From Rugosimonospora africana (GTDB lineage Bacteria; Actinomycetota; Actinomycetes; Mycobacteriales; Micromonosporaceae): a stretch of DNA of 64,000 nt. How positions within the stretch are numbered: the stretch's first letter is position 1; each line of letters begins with the position of its first letter. Shown here in pieces: positions 23,825 to 31,079 of this stretch. A model generated the notes under the pieces. That model saw nothing but the letters and a program-made list of their open reading frames with translations. It was not told where the DNA came from and searched no databases. The position numbers were made by a program, and so were the translations under genes. The DNA lies in the NCBI RefSeq assembly GCF_016862975.1, contig NZ_BONZ01000041.1:1-64000 (forward strand). Direction: 5' to 3'.

Positions 23825-25126
23825 ATGCGGATCGAGGAACGCGTACGTTCGACGAACGAACCGGTGCCGGTGCACGGCCCGCCCGCGCGGCGCCGTTCGA
23901 GGCTGCTCGCGTCGCTGGCGCTGGCCGTACTGGCCGCCACCGTCACCGCACAGGTGACCGCGTGCTCGGGGTCCGGGGGATCGCCGGGCTCTCCGAGTTC
24001 TCCGGGACAGGCTGGACCGTCCGCGTCGGCGACGGGTTCCCTGGCGGCCGGCACCGAGACCGGGGCCGCCGGCAGCTCCGCCGCCGCGAAGCCACCGGGC
24101 GGGCCGGTACCGCACGGGTTCGTCGCCCAGGACTTCACGTTCGCCAGCGCGGACCAGGGCTGGCTGCTGGGTACGGCGCCGTGCTCGACGAAGCCCTGCA
24201 CGTCCATCGTGCGTACCACCGACGGGGGCCGCACCTGGGTCGGCATCCCGGCACCCAAGGCCGAGCTGGAACCCAACGGACAGAACGGCTGCGACGCGAA
24301 CCAACTCTGTGTGCGCGCCCTCAGGTTCGCCCTCTCCACCACCGGATACGCCTACGGCTCCACGGCGCTGTACCTGACCCGGGACGGCGGGCTCACCTGG
24401 ACCAAGCAGTCCGGGCAGGCGGACGCGGTCGAGCTCGCCAACGGCACCGCCCTGCGGGTCAGCCACGACACCCAGGGCTGCCCGCCCGGCTGCGGGTACG
24501 AGGTCTCCACAGCGCCGGTCGGAAGCGCCAACTGGCAGGCCGTCACCGCACCCGGCACGCTGACCGGCAACGCCGTGCAATTGCTGCGGGCGGGGCACCA
24601 CGCCTACCTGGCGGTGTACCGCAACCCGGCCGGCGGCGCGGAGAACGCCCAGGCGACGCTCGCCACGTCCACCGATGACGGCCGGCACTGGACGACCCGC
24701 GGCGACCCGTGCGGCACCGACGCCGGCAAGGAGGGCGACACGACCCAGCTGGCCGTCGGGCCCGAGGGATCGCTGACCGTGCTGTGCCTGGTACGCGGCG
24801 ACGCGAGCGGGTACGTGATCACGTCCACCGACGGCGGCGCGACGTTCGGACCGCACCACCGCACCCCGAGTACCCGCCCGGACGCTGTCGGAGCGGCCAG
24901 CCCGACGACGATCATCGTCACGGTGGCCTCGGTGCTCTACCGCAGCACCGACGCTGGCGCCTCGTGGGCGGCGGTGTCGCACGCCCCCGCGCCGCCGGCC
25001 AACAGCGACGGCCACCCGGTCATCGGCTTCGAGAACGCGCAGACCGGCCGCTGCGTCCTCGGGTCGGCGGCGGTGCTCACCACGACCGACGCGGGCCACT
25101 CCTGGAAGACGTACAAGTTCGCCTGA
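23825..25126 (+). CDS. Secreted lipoprotein with BNR/Ycf48-like beta-propeller
   Basis: Protein of 433 aa. The N-terminus has two Arg, a hydrophobic stretch (LLASLALAVLAATVTA) and a lipobox-like QVTAC, followed by a Ser/Gly/Pro-rich linker, so the mature protein is probably lipid-anchored outside the membrane. The globular part repeats the Asp-box pattern (RTTDGGRTW, LTRDGGLTW, TSTDDGRHW, TSTDGGATF, RSTDAGASW, TTTDAGHSW), the six-bladed BNR/Ycf48-like propeller. Cys pairs (CSTKPC, CPPGC) suggest disulfides. No catalytic sialidase residues are visible. Solitary gene with its own terminator; a ligand-binding or scaffold role is likely. Confidence 0.8.
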   Translation: MRIEERVRSTNEPVPVHGPPARRRSRLLASLALAVLAATVTAQVTACSGSGGSPGSPSSPGQAGPSASATGSLAAGTETGAAGSSAAAKPPGGPVPHGFVAQDFTFASADQGWLLGTAPCSTKPCTSIVRTTDGGRTWVGIPAPKAELEPNGQNGCDANQLCVRALRFALSTTGYAYGSTALYLTRDGGLTWTKQSGQADAVELANGTALRVSHDTQGCPPGCGYEVSTAPVGSANWQAVTAPGTLTGNAVQLLRAGHHAYLAVYRNPAGGAENAQATLATSTDDGRHWTTRGDPCGTDAGKEGDTTQLAVGPEGSLTVLCLVRGDASGYVITSTDGGATFGPHHRTPSTRPDAVGAASPTTIIVTVASVLYRSTDAGASWAAVSHAPAPPANSDGHPVIGFENAQTGRCVLGSAAVLTTTDAGHSWKTYKFA

Positions 25127-25157
25127 CGCACGACCGCACCTGACGCACAACCGCGCA

Positions 25158-25188
25158 CCCGGGCCCGCGCCGCCGCTGCGGGCCCGGG
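25158..25188 (+). terminator. Hairpin terminator after the propeller lipoprotein
   Basis: CCCGGGCCCGC and GCGGGCCCGGG form a perfect 11-bp stem with a 9-nt loop. Confidence 0.75.
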
Positions 25189-25227
25189 CCGTGCTGCCGA
25201 GCACACGATCCGTTACCGCACCCCAGG

Positions 25228-25240
25228 TTGTATATAGTGG
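25228..25240 (+). promoter_or_regulatory. AT-rich TTGTATATAGT element before the catabolic operon
   Basis: TTGTATATAGTGG stands out in an otherwise GC-rich spacer, about 100 bp upstream of the SDR start. TATAGT at 25233-25238 can serve as -10; no clear -35 lies 17 bp upstream. TGTATA-type cores are also typical of GntR operators. Confidence 0.4.
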
Positions 25241-25338
25241 CCTGCGTCTTGCCGGCGGTTCCCGGTCGGCGGGACGGCCGACCAGCCGCCCGACGGTGGC
25301 CGGCGGCCGCACGGCACGGGTGATGTGGAGGCGCCGAC

Positions 25339-26118
25339 GTGGTGGACACGGCCGATGTCGCGTTCGTGATGGCCGGCACGCGCGGCCTGGGCCTCGCCTC
25401 GGCGGTGGCGCTCGCCGAGCAGGGCCATCCGGTCGCCGTCTGTGCCCGCACGGCGGACGACGTCGAGCGGGCGGTGACGCGGCTCGAACGGCACGGGCCC
25501 GCGTTCGGCGTGGTCGCCGACGTGAGCGACGCGAGCGCGCTGAACGACGCGGTCGTGGCCGTGCGGGACAAGCTCGGCCCGATCGGGGTCCTCGTCGCCA
25601 ACGCCGGAGGCCCGCCGCCCGGGGACTTCTTCACCGCGACCGACGCGGACTGGGACACCGCATACCAGCTGACCCTGATGAGCGTGGTCCGCGCGACGCA
25701 CGCGGTGCTGCCCGGGATGCGCACCTCCGGGCGGGGCCGGATCGTCGTCATCGGCTCGTCGAGCGTCCGGCGGCCGATCCCGAACATCATGCTCTCCAAC
25801 GTCTTCCGGCCGGCGATCGACGGCCTGGTCAAGGACCTCTCGGTGGAACTGGCCCCGCTGGGCGTGACGGTCAACATGGTCGCGCCCGGCCGGATCGACA
25901 CCGACCGGGTGCGCGCGCTGGACGCCGGGGCCGCGGCCCGCCGGGGTGTGACGGCCGAGGAGGTACGCCGCGACTCGGAGAGCCAGATCCCGATGGGACG
26001 GTACGGCAGCCCCGAGGAGTTGGCCGCGTGCGTCGCGTTCCTGGCGTCACGTGGAGCGTCCTACGTCACCGGGCAGTGCATCCTGGTCGACGGCGGGATG
26101 GTGGCGACGCTGCCGTAG
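25339..26118 (+). CDS. SDR-family oxidoreductase (atypical SNxxR active site)
   Basis: Protein of 259 aa. The cofactor motif is AGTRGLGLASAVALAEQG; VLVANAGGPPPGDFF is the NAG strand; then VVIGSSSVRRPIPNIMLSNV. Where YxxxK is expected the protein has LSNVFRPAIDGL, as in a subgroup of FabG-like SDRs with SNxxR, so catalysis differs from classical SDRs. The C-terminal YVTGQCILVDGGM is standard. GTG 25339 has GGAG upstream. First gene of an operon with a FAH-family hydrolase and a DHDPS-family aldolase, so it probably oxidises a hydroxy acid or sugar acid (inference). Confidence 0.8.
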   Translation: MVDTADVAFVMAGTRGLGLASAVALAEQGHPVAVCARTADDVERAVTRLERHGPAFGVVADVSDASALNDAVVAVRDKLGPIGVLVANAGGPPPGDFFTATDADWDTAYQLTLMSVVRATHAVLPGMRTSGRGRIVVIGSSSVRRPIPNIMLSNVFRPAIDGLVKDLSVELAPLGVTVNMVAPGRIDTDRVRALDAGAAARRGVTAEEVRRDSESQIPMGRYGSPEELAACVAFLASRGASYVTGQCILVDGGMVATLP

Positions 26119-26249
26119 CACCGGCGCCACTGCGGCAGCCGCGACCGCTGCCGTGGCACCGGCGGCTGCCGTGGCACCGGCGACGCGGCTCCGGCGCCGC
26201 GGCACCAGGCCCGCCGTCCGAGAGAGGGCCCGTTCGAGAAAGGGCGTCG

Positions 26250-27161
26250 ATGCGCTTCGCGACTCTGCTGTGTGACGGCGTCGAGCAGTCCGTTGTCGCC
26301 GTACCCGGCGGACGATGGGCGCCGCTGAACCTCGTCGACTCCGGGCTCACCGGTGACCTGCTCCGGCTCGTCGAGCGGGTACCCGACGCCGGCACGCTGG
26401 CCGCCCTCGCCGACCGGGCACGGTCGCTGCCGGAGCGCGACCTGGTATCCGCCGGCGGAGCGGTATTCCGGTCGCCGTACCGCAGGCCGCGCAAGATCTG
26501 GGGCATCGGCCTGAACTACCGGGAACACGCCGCCGACCTGAGCGCCCCGCATCCCGAACAGCCCGCCTCGTTCCTCAAGGGCGACCACACCATCGTCGGC
26601 CCGGGTGACGACATCGTGCTTCCGCGCCAGAGCCAGCGCGTCACGGCCGAGGCGGAGTTGGGCGTCATCATCGGCCGCACCGCCCGCGACGTCCCCGAGA
26701 AGGATGCGTTCGCACACATCTTCGGCGTGTGCGCGATCCTCGACCAGACGGCGGAGGACATCCTCGCGCAGAACCCGCGCTACCTGACCCGGTCGAAGAA
26801 CTTCCCGACGTTCTTCTCCTTCGGCCCGGAGGTGGTGACGCTCGACGAGCTGGCCGGCTACGGTCCGGACCTGGAGCGGCTGGACATCGCCACCGTGGTC
26901 AACGGCCGCACCGTGCGGGCGAACACGGTCGCCAACATGGCGCACGGCCTGCGCCGGCTGGTCAGCTTCCACAGCGAACTCATGCCGCTGTTCCCCGGCG
27001 ACATCATCTCCACCGGCACCCCGGGCGCGGGCGTCATCCGGCCGGGCGACCGGGCGCAGGCCCGGGTGGGCCCGTTGACACCGCTGACCAACCCGGTCGT
27101 CGCGGATCCGCTGATCCGGCCGGAGGGAACGGCCCCGTCCGAAGGAAGAGGTACACCATGA
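26250..27161 (+). CDS. Fumarylacetoacetate hydrolase family protein
   Basis: Protein of 303 aa. After an N-terminal domain, the FAH domain begins at KIWGIGLNYREHAADL; the metal ligands are the Glu of AEAELGVIIG and Asp of ILDQTAEDI, and STGTPGAGVI is near the C-terminus. The family cleaves C-C bonds of, or decarboxylates/hydrates, 2-oxo and acylpyruvate compounds with Mg2+ or Mn2+. ATG 26250 has GAAAGGG upstream. Upstream spacer holds an 18-bp duplication (GCTGCCGTGGCACCGGCG). The stop overlaps the next start (ATGA), so it is coupled with the DHDPS-type gene in a catabolic pathway for a 2-keto acid. Confidence 0.88.
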   Translation: MRFATLLCDGVEQSVVAVPGGRWAPLNLVDSGLTGDLLRLVERVPDAGTLAALADRARSLPERDLVSAGGAVFRSPYRRPRKIWGIGLNYREHAADLSAPHPEQPASFLKGDHTIVGPGDDIVLPRQSQRVTAEAELGVIIGRTARDVPEKDAFAHIFGVCAILDQTAEDILAQNPRYLTRSKNFPTFFSFGPEVVTLDELAGYGPDLERLDIATVVNGRTVRANTVANMAHGLRRLVSFHSELMPLFPGDIISTGTPGAGVIRPGDRAQARVGPLTPLTNPVVADPLIRPEGTAPSEGRGTP

Positions 27162-28087
27162 CGCTGTCCCGCGAGACCCGCGGCGTGTACGCCATCGCGC
27201 CCACCCCGTTCACCGCGGACGGCGGGCTGGACCTGGCGTCGGTGGACCGGATGGTCGAGTTCTACACCGCGGCGGGCGTGACCGGGCTGACCATCCTCGG
27301 CCAGCTCGGCGAGGCACCCAAGCTGGACCACGACGAGGCGCTGGCGGTGGTGGAACGGGTGGTCACCCGTGCCCCGTTCCCGGTCGTGGTGGGGGTGTCG
27401 GCGCCCGGGTTCGCGTCCATGCGCTCGCTGTCGGCCAGCGCGATGGACCTCGGCGCGGCGGGCGTGATGATCGCCCCGCCCTCGACGCTGCGCACCGACG
27501 ACCAGATCGTCAACTACTACGCCGGTGCCGCGGCCGCGATCGGTGCCGGCACCCCGTTCGTCATCCAGGACTACCCGCTCACCTTCGGTGTGGTCATGAC
27601 GCCCGAGGTGATCCGCCGGATCGCGGTCGACAACCCGAACTGTGTGATGCTCAAGCACGAGGACTGGCCGGGCCTGGAGAAGATCTCGGCGCTGCGGGCG
27701 TTCGAGGCCGAGGACCGGATGCCCCGGCTGAGCGTGCTGTGCGGCAACGGCGGCCTGTTCCTGGACTTCGAAACGGAGCGGGGCGCCGACGGCGCGATGA
27801 CCGGGTACTGCTTTCCGGAGATGCTCGTCGACGTCGTGTCGATGGCGGCCGCCGGGCGGCGGGACGAGGCACACGACCTGTTCGACGCGCACCTGCCGCT
27901 GCTGCGTTACGAGCAGCAGCCCGGCCTGGGCCTCGCGGTGCGCAAGTACGTGCTGGCCCAGCGCGGCGTCCTGACCACGGCCACGCAGCGGACACCGGCC
28001 AGCCGGCTGTCGCCGGCCGCGATCGCGGAGGTGGACTACCTGCTGCGCCGGCTGGCCCGGCACGACGACCGCGCCAAGCTGGACTGA
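27158..28087 (+). CDS. Dihydrodipicolinate synthase / N-acetylneuraminate lyase family protein
   Basis: Protein of 309 aa, TIM barrel of class I aldolases. VYAIAPTPFTADGGLD at the start, GLTILGQLGEAPKL in place of the G-TTGE motif (so the pyruvate-carboxylate-binding Thr pair is altered), IQDYPLTFG with the conserved Tyr, and CVMLKHED with the Schiff-base Lys. It would condense or cleave a 2-oxo acid. The altered TTGE motif argues against true DapA activity; a catabolic aldolase or dehydratase is likelier, consistent with the FAH and SDR neighbours. Starts inside the FAH stop codon. Confidence 0.85.
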   Translation: MTLSRETRGVYAIAPTPFTADGGLDLASVDRMVEFYTAAGVTGLTILGQLGEAPKLDHDEALAVVERVVTRAPFPVVVGVSAPGFASMRSLSASAMDLGAAGVMIAPPSTLRTDDQIVNYYAGAAAAIGAGTPFVIQDYPLTFGVVMTPEVIRRIAVDNPNCVMLKHEDWPGLEKISALRAFEAEDRMPRLSVLCGNGGLFLDFETERGADGAMTGYCFPEMLVDVVSMAAAGRRDEAHDLFDAHLPLLRYEQQPGLGLAVRKYVLAQRGVLTTATQRTPASRLSPAAIAEVDYLLRRLARHDDRAKLD

Positions 28088-28227
28088 GCGGCCACCCGAA
28101 CAGCCGCAGTTTTCCCTCCCGAAACAATTGATCTCTAGACTCGACGACTCACGGGGGACGCCACCGCGGGGTCGGTGGCCGGGCCCTCCGATGAGCGAGT
28201 CGCTATCACAGTGGGAGGGGACAGCGA

Positions 28228-28770
28228 ATGGCGGTTGCCGTACCCGGCGTGGACGTGCTGGTCCGGCCGGCGGAGCCCGGGGATCTGGGGGCGGTCGCCG
28301 GCATCTACGAGCACTACGTGCTCGGCAGCGTCGCCACGTTCGAGGAGGTACCGCCGGGCGTCGCCGACTGGCGGCAGCGGCTGGACGACCTGACAGGGCG
28401 CGGGTTGCCGTTCCTGGTCGCGACCGTGGGCGGGGAGGTGGCCGGCTACGCGTACGCCGGCCCGTGGCGGCCGAAACCGGCGTACCGCCACACCGTCGAG
28501 GACTCGATCTACCTGGCTCCGGGACGCACCGGCCAGGGACTGGGCCGGGCCCTGCTCGGCGCGCTGCTGGCCGGCTGCCCGCGAGCCGGGGTGCGGCAGG
28601 TCGTCGCCGTCATCGCGGACACCGGCAGCGACGCGTCGGCGGCGCTGCACCGGTCGTTCGGGTTCACCGACGCGGGCCGGCTGGTCGGCGTGGGGTACAA
28701 GCACGGCCGGTGGGTCGACACGGTACTGATGCAACGCGACCTCACCGGGTCTGTCCACATCGGACAGTGA
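28228..28770 (+). CDS. GNAT N-acetyltransferase, phosphinothricin-acetyltransferase-like
   Basis: Protein of 180 aa. VLVRPAEPGDLGAVAGIYEH at the N-terminus, ATFEEVPP, GYAYAGPWRPKPAYRHTVED, then YLAPGRTGQGLGRALLGAL, which carries the acetyl-CoA-binding R/Q-x-x-G-x-G/A motif, and SFGFTDAGRLVGVGYKHGRW. This order matches the phosphinothricin/methionine-sulfoximine acetyltransferase subfamily. Physiological substrate is probably an amino-acid analogue. GGGAGGGG precedes ATG 28228. Confidence 0.85.
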   Translation: MAVAVPGVDVLVRPAEPGDLGAVAGIYEHYVLGSVATFEEVPPGVADWRQRLDDLTGRGLPFLVATVGGEVAGYAYAGPWRPKPAYRHTVEDSIYLAPGRTGQGLGRALLGALLAGCPRAGVRQVVAVIADTGSDASAALHRSFGFTDAGRLVGVGYKHGRWVDTVLMQRDLTGSVHIGQ

Positions 28771-28915
28771 CCCGGCGGGACGCTCGGCGGCGGTGCGGGC
28801 CGGTCGAGTGGACCGGGAGGGCGGCTCCGGTTGCCGGCCGGCCGGGTCCACTCCGGGTGAGGCGGCGACGTGAACCGCGCCCCGGCACCGGGTCGCGGCC
28901 GTAGCGTCGGAAAGT

Positions 28916-29131
28916 ATGGCGGTGGACCGGTCCTGGCGCAGCGACGACCGGCGGTACCTGCTCGACCAGGTCGTCGACGAGCCCGGGGTCGAGTACCGGC
29001 TGTGGGACGCGGACGGCGCTCCGGTCGGGGAGGCGGCCGGGCCGGAGGAACTGCGGCGGCTGCTGGCCGGACTGGGCGTCGACCTGGACCGCATGGAGTC
29101 GGTACCAGTCGATGACCCGTGGTGCGAGTAG
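28916..29131 (+). CDS. Small orphan protein, paralog A
   Basis: Protein of 71 aa; GGAAAG is upstream of ATG 28916. Acidic, no membrane segment or Cys pattern. VEYRLWDADGAP then EELRRLLAGLGVDLDRM aligns by eye with the next small gene (FWYRLWHVDR then GVDWADL), suggesting two diverged tandem copies. Not assignable to a known family. Confidence 0.55.
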   Translation: MAVDRSWRSDDRRYLLDQVVDEPGVEYRLWDADGAPVGEAAGPEELRRLLAGLGVDLDRMESVPVDDPWCE

Positions 29132-29203
29132 CCGTCGTTTGTGCAGGTGAAGTGCCGTTTGGTGGGTTCGCCGGCGGCGAGATCCCGCCGTACCGTCGTC
29201 GGC

Positions 29204-29398
29204 GTGGCCGAGTGGATCCAGGGCAGCTTCAGCACCCCGGACGGGCTGTGGCGCGTGGAGGCGATCCGGGAGCGGAACCGCTTCTGGTACCGGCTGTGGC
29301 ACGTCGACCGGATCTACCAGGACCGGTTGGTGATCGGTACGGTCGAGTACTTTCTGGGCCAGAACGGCGTCGACTGGGCCGACCTCGTCGAGGACTGA
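29204..29398 (+). CDS. Small orphan protein, paralog B
   Basis: Protein of 64 aa from GTG 29204; a longer frame to 29141 is possible. Trp/Tyr-rich (EWIQGSFSTPDGLWRVEAIR, FWYRLWHVDR). Shares with the preceding gene the pattern of a strand, YRLW-x-x-D, a strand or helix, and GVDxxDL. Likely a small beta-rich intracellular protein of unknown role. Confidence 0.55.
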   Translation: MAEWIQGSFSTPDGLWRVEAIRERNRFWYRLWHVDRIYQDRLVIGTVEYFLGQNGVDWADLVED

Positions 29399-29430
29399 GC
29401 CCGGCTCGGCGGCAGGTATACGCTCCGCGT

Positions 29431-30015
29431 GTGGCACCGAGCCAGACCGCCGGCATGTCGCCCACCGCGTGGGCGGTGCTGGGCGCGGTCGCCGAGGGGC
29501 CGACGCACGGCTTCGCGGTGGCGCAACTGCTGGCGGCGGACGGCGCCCTGGGGCGGATCTGGACCGTGCCGCGTCCGCTGGTGTACCGGGAACTGGGCAA
29601 GCTCGTCGAGCGGGGCCTGATCGACCAGGGCGCCACGGAACCCGGTGACCGCGGCCCGACCCGTACCATCGTCGAGGTCACCGCGACCGGCGCCGGCCAG
29701 GTGCGGGGCTGGCTGGTCGAGCCGGTGGACCGGGCCCGCGACGTACGGTCGCTGTTCATGCTCAAGCTCGCGCTGCACGACCGCGCCGGTACCGACAGCC
29801 GTCCGCTGCTGCTCGCCCAGCGCCAGCGGCTCGAGCCGGAACTGGCCCGGCTGGACGCGCTGAGCCAACGCAGCGGGGGATTCGACCGCACGCTGGCGCT
29901 CTGGCGGTCGGCGTCCTACCGCGCGGCGCTGGACTTCATCGACCAGGTCCTCGCCGATAGCGACGATCTCAAACCGTTGCGCAACCGTGCTGAGGACGGC
30001 GGCCGGGTCCGGTAG
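29431..30015 (+). CDS. PadR-like transcriptional regulator
   Basis: Protein of 194 aa from GTG 29431 (ATG 29455 is an alternative). MSPTAWAVLGAVAEGPTHGF, then VPRPLVYRELGKLVERGLID and VEVTATGAGQVRGWLV, is the PadR/winged-helix pattern, followed by a helical C-terminal domain. It ends at the left arm of the inverted repeat GTAGTCA-N5-TGACTAC that precedes the molybdate-type transporter genes, so it may control them; equally it could be the first gene of that transcription unit. Confidence 0.75.
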   Translation: MAPSQTAGMSPTAWAVLGAVAEGPTHGFAVAQLLAADGALGRIWTVPRPLVYRELGKLVERGLIDQGATEPGDRGPTRTIVEVTATGAGQVRGWLVEPVDRARDVRSLFMLKLALHDRAGTDSRPLLLAQRQRLEPELARLDALSQRSGGFDRTLALWRSASYRAALDFIDQVLADSDDLKPLRNRAEDGGRVR

Positions 30016-30036
30016 TCAGCATGTGACTACTACGAT
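30012..30036. promoter_or_regulatory. Operator GTAGTCA-N5-TGACTAC with adjacent -10
   Basis: A perfect 7-bp inverted repeat spans 30012-30030, overlapping the PadR stop codon, directly followed by TACGAT (30031-30036), a good -10 element. The arrangement suits a repressor controlling the substrate-binding-protein gene that starts at 30048. Confidence 0.55.
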
Positions 30037-30047
30037 ACGGTCGGGTC

Positions 30048-31079
30048 GTGCTGCTGTCGTCTCGCATCTCCCCACACTCTGCCGTCCACACAGCCACTCC
30101 CGGCCGCATGCGCACTCCCGGCCGCATACGCACCGCCGGCCGCCCGCGCACCGCCGTGCCCGGCCGCGTCCGTGCCGTCGCCGCGGTGGCGCTGCTCTCG
30201 GCAGCGCTCGCCGTCGCCGGCTGCGGTTCGTCGAACCCGTCGTCGACCGGTTCCGCCCCGACCGGCGGTGCCTCGGCGGGCAGCGTCCCGAAGGGCTCCG
30301 GCCCGGTCAACGTGCTCTACGCCGGTTCCCTCGTCGACCTGATGGAGAAGCAGATCGGTCCGGCCTTCACCACCGCGACCGGATACAAGTTCACCGGCTT
30401 CTCGGCCGGCTCGACCGCGCTGGCCACCCAGATCAAGGGCAAGGTGCACCCCGGCGACGTGTTCATCAGCGCGAGCCCCACCGTCAACACCTCGCTGGAG
30501 GGCGCGGCCAACGGCAACTGGGTGTCGTGGTACGCGACGTACGCGTCGTCGCCGCTGGTCATCGGGTACAACGCGGGCAGCAAGTTCGCCGCCGACCTGA
30601 AATCCAAGCCGTGGTACCAGGTGGTCACCGAGCCCGGGTTCAAGCTGGGCACCACCGACCCGGCGACCGACCCGAAGGGCAAGCTCGCCGCCCAGGCGAT
30701 GACCACGGCCGCGACGAGCGAGAACCTGCCGGCGCTCAAGGCCGTGGCGGCGAACAAGTCCACTGTGTTCCCGGAGGAGACTCTGGTCGGCCGGCTGCAG
30801 TCCGGCCAGCTCGACGCCGGATTCTTCTACTCCAGCGAGGCGGTCGCGGCGAACATCCCGACCGTGCCGGTCACCGGGCAGGACCTCAAGGCCACCTACA
30901 CGGTGACCGTGCTCAACCAGGCTCCCGACCAGGCCGGCGCCGAGGCGTTCGTCGGCTACCTGCTCGGCCCCGACGGGCTGAAGGTTCTCAAGCAGGACGG
31001 GTTCAACCTGGTCACGCCGCCGACCGTGACCGGTAGCGGGGTGCCCGCCAGCCTGAGCGGCGTACTGTCCGGTCAGTGA
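30048..31079 (+). CDS. Molybdate/tungstate-type ABC substrate-binding lipoprotein
   Basis: Protein of 343 aa. Basic N-terminus with short TPGR/TAGR repeats, hydrophobic core and lipobox LAVAGC, so an extracellular lipoprotein. The mature part starts with VNVLYAGSLVDLMEKQIGPA, has GFSAGSTALATQIKGK and GDVFISASPTVN, as in ModA/WtpA oxyanion-binding proteins; YAGSL is characteristic of the WtpA-like subgroup. It delivers molybdate or tungstate to the fused permease/ATPase encoded next. GTG 30048 is the first start after the operator; ATG 30108 would leave a shorter signal peptide. GTGA overlap with the next gene. Confidence 0.85.
   Translation: MLLSSRISPHSAVHTATPGRMRTPGRIRTAGRPRTAVPGRVRAVAAVALLSAALAVAGCGSSNPSSTGSAPTGGASAGSVPKGSGPVNVLYAGSLVDLMEKQIGPAFTTATGYKFTGFSAGSTALATQIKGKVHPGDVFISASPTVNTSLEGAANGNWVSWYATYASSPLVIGYNAGSKFAADLKSKPWYQVVTEPGFKLGTTDPATDPKGKLAAQAMTTAATSENLPALKAVAANKSTVFPEETLVGRLQSGQLDAGFFYSSEAVAANIPTVPVTGQDLKATYTVTVLNQAPDQAGAEAFVGYLLGPDGLKVLKQDGFNLVTPPTVTGSGVPASLSGVLSGQ

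Noticed and set aside
28128-28904. Open frame overlapping the GNAT gene in another + frame
   Set aside because: The protein is Arg/Gly-rich without motifs, while the GNAT frame has complete acetyltransferase motifs.
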